Positions 32,352-43,162 of a DNA stretch of 64,000 bases are shown here, one piece after another (positions within the stretch are counted from its first letter, which is position 1; each line of letters begins with the position of its first letter). Source of the stretch: Tenodera sinensis (Eukaryota; Arthropoda; Insecta; Mantodea; Mantidae). The stretch is from the NCBI GenBank assembly GCA_030765045.1, contig CM060963.1, positions 120,595,735-120,659,734 of the forward strand, written 5' to 3'. The notes under the pieces are model-generated. The model had not been told where the DNA came from. It saw nothing but the letters and a program-made list of their open reading frames with translations, and searched no databases. The position numbers and the translations under genes are program-made.

Positions 32352-34849
32352 CCTCTTCAGGGATATGGACGTGAAATCACGTCCATTTAAAATGACGGAC
32401 GAGCGATATGGATGTGTATACACGTCCTGTGCGTTTGTGCATTTAACCCTTATTTATCCTCTATCTAACTCAACTTATTTTAATTTTCCCCCGTTATGAA
32501 ACATTTAAGTAAATTCTATATGCTTTACTGGCTTACCTTTATATGTTCCTTCTGCAGTGATATGCCTCAAAACAGAGATAAACACACAAGGGCACATCTC
32601 CACATTCGCCACAGATCATTCCAGTTTCCTTACGGATTCCCTTCTTGCGGCACACGAAACACCTTCGAGATGGGCGAGACTTCTTTGCTGTTGATGGTAT
32701 CCTTTTAGGATAATGTTTTCCTTGAAGTCTGAGGGGTGCAGGGGTTTTGGATTTTCTACCCCCAATATGAGGAGGCCTCTCAACCTGGTATTGTTCAATT
32801 AGGCTGCGAGCTATTGATAGTCGAAAGTCCAGGTAGGTCATTGTCTTGTGTGGGTTTAGAGCTCTCCAAATTACCAAACAATTGTATATGGTTATATCCA
32901 GCTGGTGCAAAAATACCTTTTTATACCATTTCACTGTTTTTCGTAAAGAGGGATATGCTTGCAATACCTGATCTACTAGATCGACACCGCCCATGTGCAT
33001 ATTGTATTCCTGGATAACGTCAGGCTTGAAAATGCACATTTTGGTATGGGCATCTGTTTTTCCAGTGTCAATCATCAAAATTTTAGAGCTGCAATTGGAT
33101 AATGCCGTAGCTACCCTCCTGTCCTGCCAGGCAAGGTAGGTCAAAGGTGGGAGCTGACGCACCTCCATTTCCCCTCTCCTTAGAGCCTTCATATTCACAT
33201 CTTTTGGCAAACCAATACGATTTGAACGTACTGTTCCAATTGCATTAGTCTTTCTTTTGTGTAAGGCCATGAATAATTTAGGAGAGCTGTACCAGTTATC
33301 TAAGTACACAGTCCTACCCTGATCAAGCACAGGTTCCATTAGGTGGATTACTAGGGAGCCAGATAAGCCCAAATCTTTGTCTCCAGTATTGTCAGTCCCT
33401 TGACCAGTGTAAATCCAGCTATTGTAAAGATATCCCGTTTTACTTTCACAAACATCAAAACTCTTTATGCCAAATCTAGCCCTTTTTGTTTTGATGTATT
33501 GCTTCCAACCTAAGCGGCCCTTCCAAAGCATTAGGCTTTCATCAACAGTGACCTTTTCACCAGGCACATAATTTTCTTTAAATTTTGAAATAATATAATC
33601 GAAAACAGGCCTAATTTTGTGGAGTTTGTCATTTACATTCTCTGTGCAGGTGAAATGAAGGAACCGCAAAATTGACGTAAACCTGTTATTTGACATGCAT
33701 TTTCCAAAAAAAGGAGTAGCTAGCATGTCATCTGTGGACCAATACATGTATAATGCAGGTTTACGAATAACACCCATAAGTATAATTAGACCAATTAGCC
33801 TGTAAATCTCATTGAGTGTTACTTCTGTCCACCTTTGAATTCTGCTCTTAGGCCCTAATTTACCTTTAGAGAGCAGGTCTTCCTTCACCTTACACGCATA
33901 TACATTTGTTTCCGAAACAATGAGAGACACTAAGTCGGTAGTAAAAAATTTTGTAAAAATGTCAATTGGTTGGCTGTCAGAAGTCAGCTGAGCCTGGGAT
34001 TGAACACCAGACCCTGTGCTCGTGAAGATGTGCCTGTTTGTATTGGAATTGTTTTCAGCACTCCACAATGCTGACTCTTCACGGACACCTGAAGGAAGTT
34101 GGTCACATTCTTCCTCACTGCTACTCGTACCTATATCCTCCACACCCCCCTCAAATTCGGAAAATTCGCCATCAATATCCAAATCGCTGTCACACAGCAA
34201 GAAGTCCTCCACATTATCGTGTGTAATTTCAGAAGCCCTTACACTTCCACCACTCGCTAACCTTTGTGCAACACTGCTTGTTGATGCCATGTTTTAGCTC
34301 TGAGATGTAACACTCAAAAGCTTCTCACTTCAGCTACAAGCAGGAAAGTATACGTATGCATTTCAAGAAAGAAACAAACGGAGCCTGTAAGCTATATCCA
34401 AGTTACGAAACACGTGTAAGGAAAAATTGCAAACCTGCTTTATTCTGATGACTCATAAACCATGCATACAGTAGTGTTCTATTTCACATTGTACTGTGAT
34501 TTGCTGACGCATAGCTCACACATACAATGGGTCCACTACTGTTTCTTTCCGAGAAATTATATTGGCGCCTTCGACAAAGCAAAGTTAACTTTTTACCACA
34601 GTGAAACAAATAGTGCCATTTCAACGATTTGTAAATGCAACTCAACATTGCTGATGATGTACATGTATACTGCATATAATGAGTTTTATACCAGTTTTTG
34701 TTTCATTAAAATAACTTAAAATTTACGCAAAATACAGCTGTGTATTTAGGAAGCACTTTTAGCGCATTTAACAATTTAAATGTCCTGCGCTGGATATTGG
34801 GTATCCGTTCTCGGCCTGCGGAGCTTTTAAATGGCTGTCGCTCAAGAGG
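32352..34849 (-). mobile_element. Complete piggyBac element
   Basis: Precise TTAA on both sides (32348-32351 and 34850-34853). The ends CCTCTTCAGGGATATGG and, reversed, CCTCTTGAGCGACAGCC share a short inverted repeat. A subterminal palindrome, GGACGTGAAATCACGTCC, lies just inside the left end with a further ACGTCC copy downstream. Total 2498 bp carrying one uninterrupted transposase gene. Confidence 0.93.
32539..34290 (-). CDS. piggyBac transposase, intact (583 aa)
   Basis: ATG at 34290, no internal stop. Acidic N-terminus (FLLCDSDLDIDGEFSEFEGG), then the DDE_Tnp_1_7 domain: RWTEVTLNEIYRLIGL, STDDMLATPFFG, the first catalytic Asp in VTVDESLMLWKGR, the second in VYLDNWYSSP, and MGGVDLVDQ supplying the third. 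The C-terminal Cys-rich finger (CFVCRKKG...MICGECGDVPLC) is the ring-like domain that binds terminal repeats. The length is typical for the family (about 550-600). Intact ORF plus exact TTAA sites mean it is young or still functional; domestication is less likely because the ends are preserved. Confidence 0.95.
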   Translation of the reverse strand: MASTSSVAQRLASGGSVRASEITHDNVEDFLLCDSDLDIDGEFSEFEGGVEDIGTSSSEEECDQLPSGVREESALWSAENNSNTNRHIFTSTGSGVQSQAQLTSDSQPIDIFTKFFTTDLVSLIVSETNVYACKVKEDLLSKGKLGPKSRIQRWTEVTLNEIYRLIGLIILMGVIRKPALYMYWSTDDMLATPFFGKCMSNNRFTSILRFLHFTCTENVNDKLHKIRPVFDYIISKFKENYVPGEKVTVDESLMLWKGRLGWKQYIKTKRARFGIKSFDVCESKTGYLYNSWIYTGQGTDNTGDKDLGLSGSLVIHLMEPVLDQGRTVYLDNWYSSPKLFMALHKRKTNAIGTVRSNRIGLPKDVNMKALRRGEMEVRQLPPLTYLAWQDRRVATALSNCSSKILMIDTGKTDAHTKMCIFKPDVIQEYNMHMGGVDLVDQVLQAYPSLRKTVKWYKKVFLHQLDITIYNCLVIWRALNPHKTMTYLDFRLSIARSLIEQYQVERPPHIGGRKSKTPAPLRLQGKHYPKRIPSTAKKSRPSRRCFVCRKKGIRKETGMICGECGDVPLCVYLCFEAYHCRRNI

Positions 34850-34853
34850 TTAA

Positions 34854-35460
34854 AAGAGGCCCAATGTAAATACCAAACTTATTATCTAACCAAGGTTTTG
34901 TACTTGAATTTTGCTTTTGTGGAAGCCTTAGGTACATGCACAGACAGATACCACATAAATGTTCTTCAAAAATTCGTGCTGCACTGATCTAACTTTGCTC
35001 CATATGATTATTACTTTCTTGGGACTTAGATGAAATCCCTTTTCGGACTTAATTTTTGTAACTTTGAAGAACTGGAAGTAATTGTCTAGGAGTGTATAGA
35101 ACTTATTCAGAAAACTTGTTTGCAGGTGTGTCTGGCAAGACTGCTCTACTGGTGATGCAGTTGCATGTTACTTAAAGGAACTATGTTGAGAAGGTGCATT
35201 TTCCAGTAGTTTTAAGTTGTGTAAACCCCTCTTGGAAGCTGCAGGACTTTGTTGCAGATGGAGGGGCTTTCATGCAATAAAGACCTTGCAGACAATACTG
35301 GCAGTGTTTGCCAGAAAGGCTGCAAGCAAGTTGCCAAACAAAGAAGCAGCTAACATAAAGAAATCCAACCCTCCCAATAGCAGGACCTTTTCCAGGACTT
35401 CCAATAGAAGGACTGGTCACTTATTAAGGGCTCTGGTAACCTCAAGCTAAGGTGTAAGGT
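34854..35460. other. No gene supported; possible LINE 5' leader
   Basis: Between piggyBac and the LOA/R1-like ORF1 region. Part may be that LINE's 5' untranslated region; its 5' end could not be located. Confidence 0.4.
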
Positions 35461-36671
35461 ATCATGCTGAGAGCTGAATGGCACAGGGGGCATACAATGT
35501 CGCTAATGATCCCCTCAGGGTACCAGGTGAAACCCTATTGTATGGTAGCCTGCATGTGCATAGGGGGCTCTGTGTATGTTGACTTTTATTTCCTCCATAC
35601 TTGTGGGACAAAAATGGAGATGTTATCAAATAATTCAAGTAAAACAAAGGAGGATAGGGATTCAAATGAGGAAAACCTACCTCAAATAGATCGGCAAAAG
35701 GGAGCTGGCAGTTCCAGCAAACCTAGTGATGTGGTGGTGATGTTTAAAAGCCCGTCGACAACTAGGTCATTAGAGTACCTAGTGATGAAGGATCTGAAAT
35801 AAGATATGTACCTAGGGTATAATGTCAACAGGGTGCACCTAGACAGAAATGAGAGGTAAGGTGTAGCTAAAAGAAACTATGTAGGCTGAGGAGGGTAATG
35901 GAACTATTGATGCCAGAAGCTTTAAGCAACCAGGACAGACAAGACACACTCCCAAAACTTCTCAAGAGTCTAGGACTGTCAAATGGAGCAGATCTACTCC
36001 AGAAACACCACCTTTGGATAGCCCAAACCAAAAACGAGTATCTTTCAGGGATGCATTGGCATCTTATAAGATGGCTGTTATTAAAGAACTGTATCCTGAA
36101 ACTAAATTCTCTGAAGAGGAAGTTAAGGATATATTAGGTGAGATACTCATGAGGATAGATAGATAGCACTTGGTTAGGAGAATCTCTGCCTCTACTGAGG
36201 ACTTACACTATCCAGGATGGGACTCCTCATAGAGTATTGTGAAGATGAACAGACTTGTCAGTGGCTGAGAACAAACCTTGATGGATTTAAACTCAATAAG
36301 GATTTTGTTCTCAAAGTCACAGAGGCAAAAGAGTTGCCAAAATCTGTAAACATAAATTCTTCAGAATCAGGGACATAATGATCACGGACCCAAAGATCCT
36401 TTTAAAAATTATGAAAGCACTTAATCCAGGGCTAAACACTGAGCACTGGAAAGTACTAGATAGATAGGAGGAACCTATGGGACAGCAACTTATTTTTCTC
36501 GTTGACCAAGAATCCTCCAAAGTTGTCAAGAGGAACAACCTCATAGCTTATACTGGCATCAACAGAGGACAGTTTAAGATACTCATGGATCCCAAATCCA
36601 AAATAGAACACGGTGAAGCTGAGGAAGGACTAAAGGCAACTGATGTATTTCAGGAAGCCATGGAGACCTAA
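35461..36671 (+). pseudogene. LOA/R1-like LINE ORF1 with DUF4780-like domain, degenerate
   Basis: Fragments on the plus strand separated by stops. The clearest region (about 36320-36671) reads RIRDIMITDPKILLKIMKAL, LNTEHWKVLDR, a stop, then GQQLIFLVDQESSKVV and YTGINRGQFKIL. It resembles DUF4780, a domain found in ORF1-like proteins of arthropod LINEs. The ORF2 endonuclease begins 40 bases downstream, the expected order. Confidence 0.6.
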
Positions 36672-36710
36672 GCACCTTCAGCTAAATAAGGTAAGTTAAT
36701 CTGGTACATA

Positions 36711-36980
36711 ATGGCCAAGATATCTATAGTTCAGACTAACTTACAACACTGTAAGGCAGCTACTGCCACTTTTTCTAAAAAGCTATCTGCTGAAAACATT
36801 GATATAGCTGTTATTCAAGAACCTTGGATTTTCAAGGGTAGAATAGGAGGAATCAGCAAAACTGGTGGATATGGAGTTAACCCCATTGGTGCGGACAATT
36901 CTGGAACTTGTATATGTATAAAGAATTGGCTAAATGCAATACCCGTATTGAGATATTGTTTTAGGGATATTACAATTTTG
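36711..36980 (+). pseudogene. LOA/R1-like LINE ORF2, endonuclease N-terminus
   Basis: Starts ATGGCCAAG and encodes IVQTNLQHCKAATATF, then DIAVIQEPWI, GGYGVNPIG and GTCICIKNWL: the first half of an apurinic-like endonuclease (Gln-Glu-Pro motif with catalytic Glu). The frame is interrupted after LRYCFRDITIL by a second LINE. The next part of the domain is found at 50621-50763, 13.6 kb away. Confidence 0.8.
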
Positions 36981-38142
36981 TAATAACCGAATTACTATTT
37001 AACAATGAACAACATGGATTCAGGCAAGGCAGATCCTATGCCAATTGAATCTTAAAAATAAAGCAAATAATACAAAAAAGAAGAGAATTTAATTTAAAGA
37101 TCCATATATTATTTGTTGACTACGTAAAAGCATTCGATAAAGTTATATGGCAAAAGCTATGGGATATAATGACTGAAAACGGTTATCCTCAACATTTAAT
37201 TTTAATGATAAAGAAAATGTATGCAGGGACTTATATTAGCATAGATAATGGTTTTAAGACAGAAATTATCAACCTAGTTGTAAGATAAGGCTGTACAATG
37301 TTGCCAACTCTTTTAAATACTTATATTGGCGCAGCAGTTGCTGAGAGGCAAGCGCAATTGAAAGTAGATTTTAAGTTAGGTTGAACAATTATAAATACAG
37401 TCCTGTTTACAGATGATCAGATCATTCTGGCAGATACTGAAGACAGACTACAAGTAGCTTTGTCCAACTTGACAAAATAATGTCAAAGTACAATTTTATT
37501 ATTTCAGCAAAGAAAACGAAAGTAATGGCTTTCATTGGTAAATACCCAATGCAGTCAAAACTGCTAGAACAAGTGAAATATTAGGATGTGATATTTCATA
37601 TGTATATGATAAGGATTTAAAACAAAAGGTATAAAAATTTCAAAACATATGTGGCACTATAAAACGAACATTGAAAAACAAAACAAGATGAGATACTATA
37701 TTGAAGTTTTATAAAACTATGGCAGTGCCCATAATATCTTATGGAACCAAGGCCTGGACCCTGAAATGATAAAAGAATAATTGAAATGGCTGAAATGAAA
37801 TTTTTGAGTCATGTGGCTGGCTGTAGTCTCAAAAGTCATATTAATAAGAGAGCAACTGAAAATATTTCATTTAAATGACAAAATCAGGGAGTACAAAATA
37901 AAGTGGCAAGGGCATATCTCCCGAATGTCAGAAGAAAGACTAACAAAACAGTGCTTGCAGTACAAATCAGGTGGTAGGAAAGAGATTGGAACACTGCGGA
38001 GACATTGTGAAGATCCCTTCTGAGTCGAAACAGGTCTACCTGGCTTATCTTGAGGGTTGATGACCACAACGATGATAATGGTGGTGGCGGTGGCAGTGGC
38101 GGTGACAGTGACAGTGGCAGTGGCAATGATGGTGATGCTGCT
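36981..38142 (+). mobile_element. RTE-like LINE fragment inserted in the LOA/R1-like LINE
   Basis: Degenerate RT read on the plus strand: NNEQHGFRQGRS, ILFVDYVKAFDKV (first catalytic Asp), a decayed second block near FTDDQIILADTE (Asp-Asp), and the C-terminal KIKWQGHISRMSEERLTKQ and SGGRKEIGTLRRH blocks typical of endonuclease-RT LINEs. Many stops and frameshifts. The 3' end runs into GAT-type repeats, continued after the Gypsy insertion at 50544-50620. Target duplication: ACAATTTTG at 36972-36980 and ACAATGTTG at 50621-50629, one mismatch. Confidence 0.8.
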
Positions 38143-38916
38143 TGTGGCGTAATGTCGTTGGGTGGTTCTCGTTGAATCGCCATTTGATGCGTAAATGTCG
38201 TTGGTCACGTTGTGTCGCCCTTGATGTGGTTCGCTCCGGCTAGTCAAGATGAGATCTCTTTCTTTATCTCGGGTACGCGTAGGTGTTATAGATTACCCAA
38301 GAAAACTTCTGTATATTGTTTATTACTTCTTATATACTTTCGGGAGTTATGCCGATTTTCTACACGCAGAAGAATCGCACTCACGTCTGCACTCCACAAC
38401 GTGCGATGCTGGTCTGGGGTGAGTAGTGACGCTTTCTGGCGTCCCCACGCTAAGCAAACGTTCTCTCCAATTTTAAATGTCATGACGTCATCCAAGAAAG
38501 CCTCGTATCCAAAATGCTATTTCCTTTTCCCGCAATTTAGAAATGTCCCTTTCTATTATAACATGTTCTTTTATGAATTTCGAATATATAATTACCTTTT
38601 TAGGATTAAACGATGTTTACTTTATATTTTATTAAATATATCGCGCGACTTTTAAGATTGGCAGACCTGAATTTCAAACGTGTATTTAAACTATGTAGTA
38701 TGACGTCATGACTCGTTAATTTCAAACCAATAATGCGTTTATCCTACAAATTTAACGACTATTATTTACTCATATCTTGCTCACCTTACAACACTTCCTA
38801 CTCTATTATCTACATATGTTATTACTCAACAATTATCGCAGATCTCACATCCGGCAATTAAATTAAAACGTGTCTTTATCAAGCCTATTCGATTTGAAAT
38901 CTAAATTTCGGTATCA
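38143..38916 (-). repeat. 3' LTR of Gypsy A2
   Basis: 774 bp. It ends GGTATCA at 38916; on the minus strand it is preceded by the polypurine tract AAATGGGGGCATT. Two differences from 49770-50543 (near 38831 and 38886). Confidence 0.93.
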
Positions 38917-39685
38917 AATGCCCCCATTTATGTTATTTTATTATTTCATAATAAAATAATGTAAATGTCTTGCCCGAAAGAAAAATTAAAAATTACTCCT
39001 GTATTTTGAATAATCGGCAACACTCCCATTATATACAATTTTCAATTACACTGTTTTGAAATTGGTTATTAATACATCTTCTCATTAATCTTTATAACAT
39101 GACAAACAATTATACACTTGACTAAACATTAATCCTTAAATACTAATTACAATATGTTATGGTTTCTTCTGTGAAGCTTTTATATAAAGGTTAAATTTCA
39201 AGAGTCTTTCTTTATACTTCCTTCTTTTAGTTCATGTTTGCTCACTTCGCTCTCACTATCACTTGCACTGTGAATTTTCACTTTTGTTATTGTAACACAT
39301 ATCTGTACTAGATCCTTTAAGCACTAAAATGTACATATATTTATATAAATCCATTACACTCTTCAGACAAGTTCTTTCTTTGTCTTGCTGTGATAACTAT
39401 CGATACATCTAAATATTTTAACAAATGTTTACAAAGTAAATATTCTGTTTTCTCTCTATGCGGAGATGAACATTTTAACAATCTTTCTGAAGCGGTTATT
39501 GTGAGCTCTATACAATGTATTCTTAAGTTCTTTGTAGTAGATAGCAATTCACATTCTGCATTTTTCATGAATATGTAAGTACCTGACCAATATATGGTTT
39601 TCAAGTAAGCTAACATTTAAATTTTATCTCAAAGCTGATTGGGCGCCAATATACAAATGACACTTCGAATTTTTTTTACATGAAG
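38917..39685 (-). other. 3' untranslated region of Gypsy A2
   Basis: Homologous to 44806-45574 in A3, opposite strand. Includes the polypurine tract next to the LTR and a palindromic TTATTTTATTATTTCATAATAAAATAA-type segment (described only, near 38931-38960). No gene. Confidence 0.8.
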
Positions 39686-40154
39686 TCAAGGTTCCAAGGT
39701 ACCACACGGTTTCTTGTATGGTCGAAGGAGTTGTTTATGCCATCTTCCCAGACATTTTTCATTTTTAACATCTTTTAATTCATAGGTATGATAACCAAAT
39801 TTGGATATAATTTCTGCAAGACCTTTATATAACAATTCCATCCTTTTGTTCCTACCTCGCAACGCACTTGATAACTTATGGTCTTTAACTAGTACCCAAT
39901 CGCCTATCTTAGGTTCCCATTTATGTTTTCTACTCTTTTTCTTTAATTTTCGCTTCTCTGCCTTTTTCTTGATTCGTTCAAAAGCAATTTTCGCTCTTTC
40001 TTCTTCACTTAACTGAATGTCATTAATTTTGAGTATTTTTGGTACCCCGATCACTATTGGTTCTGGTTCAATTCCTAACATTAATTTTATTGGTGCAAAC
40101 CCAGTAGTTACATTAATGGTGTGATTGATAATCTTTTCTATCAATGGACAATAT
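39686..40154 (-). pseudogene. Gypsy A2 integrase C-terminal remnant
   Basis: Minus-strand frame from LIEKIINHTINV through GFAPIKLMLG, then GDWVLVKDHK, RMELLYKGLAEII and GYHTYELKD: the C-terminal DNA-binding part of a Gypsy integrase with a GPY/F-like module. Its upstream part is at 46356 and beyond, separated by element A3. The apparent start inside the A3 LTR (to 40201) is accidental. Confidence 0.85.
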
Positions 40155-40935
40155 TGATACCGAAATTTAGATTTCCAATCGAATGGGCTTGATAAAGACA
40201 CGTTTTAATTTAATTGCCGGATGTGAGATTTGCGATAAGTGTTAAGTAATAACATAAATAGATGATAGAGCAGGAAGTTTTGTAAGGTGAGCAAGATATG
40301 AGTAAATAATAGTCGTTAAATTTGTAGGATAAACGCATTATTGGTTTGAAATTAACGAGTCATGACGTCATACTACATAGTTTAAATACACGTTTGAAAG
40401 TCAGGTCTGCCAACCTTAAAAGTCGCGCGATATATTTAATAAAATATAAAGTAAACATCGTTTAATCCTAAAAAGGTAATTATATATTCGAAATTCATAA
40501 AAGAACATGTTATAATAGAAAGGGACATTTCTAAATTGCGGGAAAAGGAAATAGCATTTTGGATACGAGGCTTTCTTGGATGACGTCATGACATTCAAAA
40601 TTGGAGAGAACGTTTTTTTCTAGCGTGGGTACGCGAGAAAGCGTCTGGTCACTACTCAGCCCAGACCAGTACGGCCCGTTGTGAAGTGCAGACGTGAGTG
40701 CGATTCCTCTACATATAGAATCGGCATAACTCCCGAAAGTATCTAAGATGTAATAAACAATATACAAAGGTTTTCTTGGGTATTCTATAAAACACCTGCG
40801 CGTACCCGAGATAAATAAAGAGATCTCAACCTGAGCTAGCGGGAACGAACCAAATCAACGGGCGACAACGAGACCACCGACATTTACGCATCAAATGGCG
40901 ACACAACGAGAACCGAACAACGACATTCCGCCACA
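40155..40935 (+). repeat. 5' LTR of Gypsy A3
   Basis: Starts TGATACCGAAAT and ends ATTCCGCCACA. TGACGTCA palindromes at 40363-40370 and 40581-40588. AATAAA-type polyadenylation signals near 40753 and 40815. Small ORFs across it (for example 40416-40598) recur in every LTR copy and are not genes. Confidence 0.94.
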
Positions 40936-41095
40936 AATGGCGACCCAACGTGTGGCGTCGAGTGAATAGACCAACCCCAAGACGACCAAGCCAGCATAGA
41001 ACCAGCAAACAAGAAGGTGACCCAACGTGTGGCGTCGAGAGAATAAACCAACCCCAAGACGACCAAGCCAGCATAGAACCAGCAAGCAAGAAGGT
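40936..41095 (+). repeat. Primer-binding site and leader, tandemly duplicated (2 x 77 bp)
   Basis: After AA, TGGCGACCCAACGTGTGGCG is the primer-binding site. The segment from GACCCAACGTGTGG at 40942 recurs at 41019 with few changes, through CAGCAA(A/G)CAAGAAGGTG. A1 and A2 have a single copy at the corresponding place. Confidence 0.85.
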
Positions 41096-41223
41096 GCCCA
41101 GCGTGTCAACATCTGTGAAACGTGTAGTGAACAAGTTTAAGTGCAGTTTAAAAAAAAAAATAGTGAAATAATGAAAATTATTAAATATTGGTGAGTAGAA
41201 AAACACATGTAAATAGCTTAGAA

Positions 41224-43153
41224 ATGGAAGACAGTGATAGGGATTTTCTAGGTTTTGAGAGTCCGGAAATTGAGAAAAGTGTAGTTACGATGGAAGAATA
41301 TAATCAAAATGTAATCGGTAGCAGAATATGCCAAGAAGTAGAAGATCAGAACGTTAGAGAAACACCTAGAGGTAGCTCAGAAATGGTTAGTAGTAATTCA
41401 GAAAGGCCAGCAATTATGTCAGAAATAGAGAATATGTTTCAAAAGATAATGGAAAAGATGAGTAAGATAGAAGAAACTAGTATAGAGTTAGGACAGAAAT
41501 TAGAGAAGGGACAACAGGAAGTGGGAATGCAATTGGAGAATCAGAAGAGAGCTTTCGAAACCTTTAGGGAAGAAGTTAGGGAGGAAATTAATAAAGTTAG
41601 TAGTGAAGTAAAAGAAAATAGAGAACAGGTTAAGGGAGAATTAGAGACAATAAGGCAAGAAGTAAAGAATTCTGAAAAGAAATTAGGTCAACAAGTTAGT
41701 GAAAAATTAGAGAAAGAAAGGGAAAGAGTAACATATAAATTAGACAAACAAAGAGAAGAGGTAGTACAAAGGTTAGATAAAGACAGGGAAGAAATTAGAG
41801 AAGAGTTACAGGGGTGTAAAGTTAGAATGGAAAGATCTGATGTAGAAAGTGAAAGGCAGGCTAGAAATTTGCAGGATGTTACAGACCAAATAAAAGGGGT
41901 AGTAACAGAAATTACTCAGGTAAAAGAGGCCTTAGAAAATTTGAAATTAAATGAAAATGCATGTAATCACAACAATCTTAATAATGAAGCTGCAAGAAAC
42001 GAGGCAATACCAGGTGTATCAGCTGACATTTCAATGCAAAATAGGGGTAACAGTAATTCCCATTCTGATCTCGGAAATAGTTCAGGGACAGGTGACAATT
42101 CAAATTTACATTGGCCTAACCATGTCTTATATGAAATGACACCTCCAGTTTTTTGAAAATGAAGATTCAGATGATCCTAAAGCCTTTTTAGAAGGGTTAC
42201 AAGAGTACTTCACGGTGAAACGTATACCAGAGGAGTACAAGATGGTGATAGTAAGAAAATGCCTAAAGGGTAATGCTGCCAATTGGCTAGGCCTTTCTAT
42301 GGGTAACAATAATGATTACAGGACCTTTAGGAACATCCTTTTAACCAGATATTGGGGAGCTAGTAGGCAGGCTAATATTAGAGTTGAATTAAGCAATGGA
42401 AAGTTTAATCCTAGATCGGAGGAATCGATGGTCAACTATTTTATGAGAATAGCGAGAAAATCGAAGATGTTGGATCCTCCCTTAGATGAAAAAGATCTAA
42501 TAAATATAGTTACTCCACATTTTCCGGAAACGCTTCAACACTACCTAATCATAGCCCGACCCGATAGTTTTGCAGCTATGATCGAATTATTATCAGCCTT
42601 AGAAGTCAATAAGCCAAAACACGCATTTGGAAATAAATATGAAGGAAAAGAAACTGTAAATTCTTTCGGGCAAGGGGCACAGTATTATCAGAATAGAAGT
42701 GAGATTAGGGAAAGATATAAAGGACCAGTACCAAGGATGGAATCATTCCGGTGGGAAAATCAAGGTAGATATAACCAGGAAGGGCATCACCAAAATAGAA
42801 ATGGTAATCTAAGGGGAAGAAATATAAGGGTGAATTATATGAATACAAATAGATTTGATCGAGGTAGACGGGGACGTTATTTTGGACATAGTAGAAATTC
42901 AAATGATGGGTATTGGACAAACGGAGATAATGAGTTTAGACCGAGGTCACCAAGACAGGGAGAAAGGTATTCTAATGGACGAGATTCCCCCGAAAATGCG
43001 GAAATGGTTGAGGCCATTAACACGGTCAAAAACATGGTAGGAAGTAACCCCGATTTAATGCAGGAAAACAGAAGTAACGATTCAGGAAATAGTACAGGAG
43101 CCATACCTAAAAATCAGGGAAACGCCAGACCCGGTCAAACGCGCCTTCAGTGA
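41224..43153 (+). pseudogene. Gypsy A3 Gag, broken by a 1-nt insertion
   Basis: Same architecture as the 408-2315 gag: coiled coil, gag domain, Arg/Gly/Asn-rich tail, no zinc knuckle. The first ATG in frame is at 41224 (MEDSDRDFLGF); an upstream ATG at about 41171 meets a stop after seven codons because one base is missing relative to A1 and A2. A sixth T in the run at 42149-42154 (five in A2) shifts the frame just after MTPPVF; the second half (42215-43153) continues in a different frame. Confidence 0.9.
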
Positions 43154-43162
43154 GAACTGGGT
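43117..43162 (+). other. -1 frameshift signal of Gypsy A3
   Basis: G GGA AAC at 43117-43123 in the gag frame. The pol frame (-1) opens only at 43111, so the shift must occur between 43111 and the gag stop at 43151-43153; the heptamer lies inside that 43-nt window. A 7-bp stem with one G-U (ACCCGGT at 43129-43135 with ACTGGGT at 43156-43162) begins 5 nt downstream. Confidence 0.7.

Noticed and set aside
38212..38655. Recurrent 60-147-codon ORFs in five places (for example 2724-3032, 40416-40598, 49839-50282)
   Set aside because: All are readings through copies of the same Gypsy A LTR; each occurs only where the LTR does, with no start or domain conserved.
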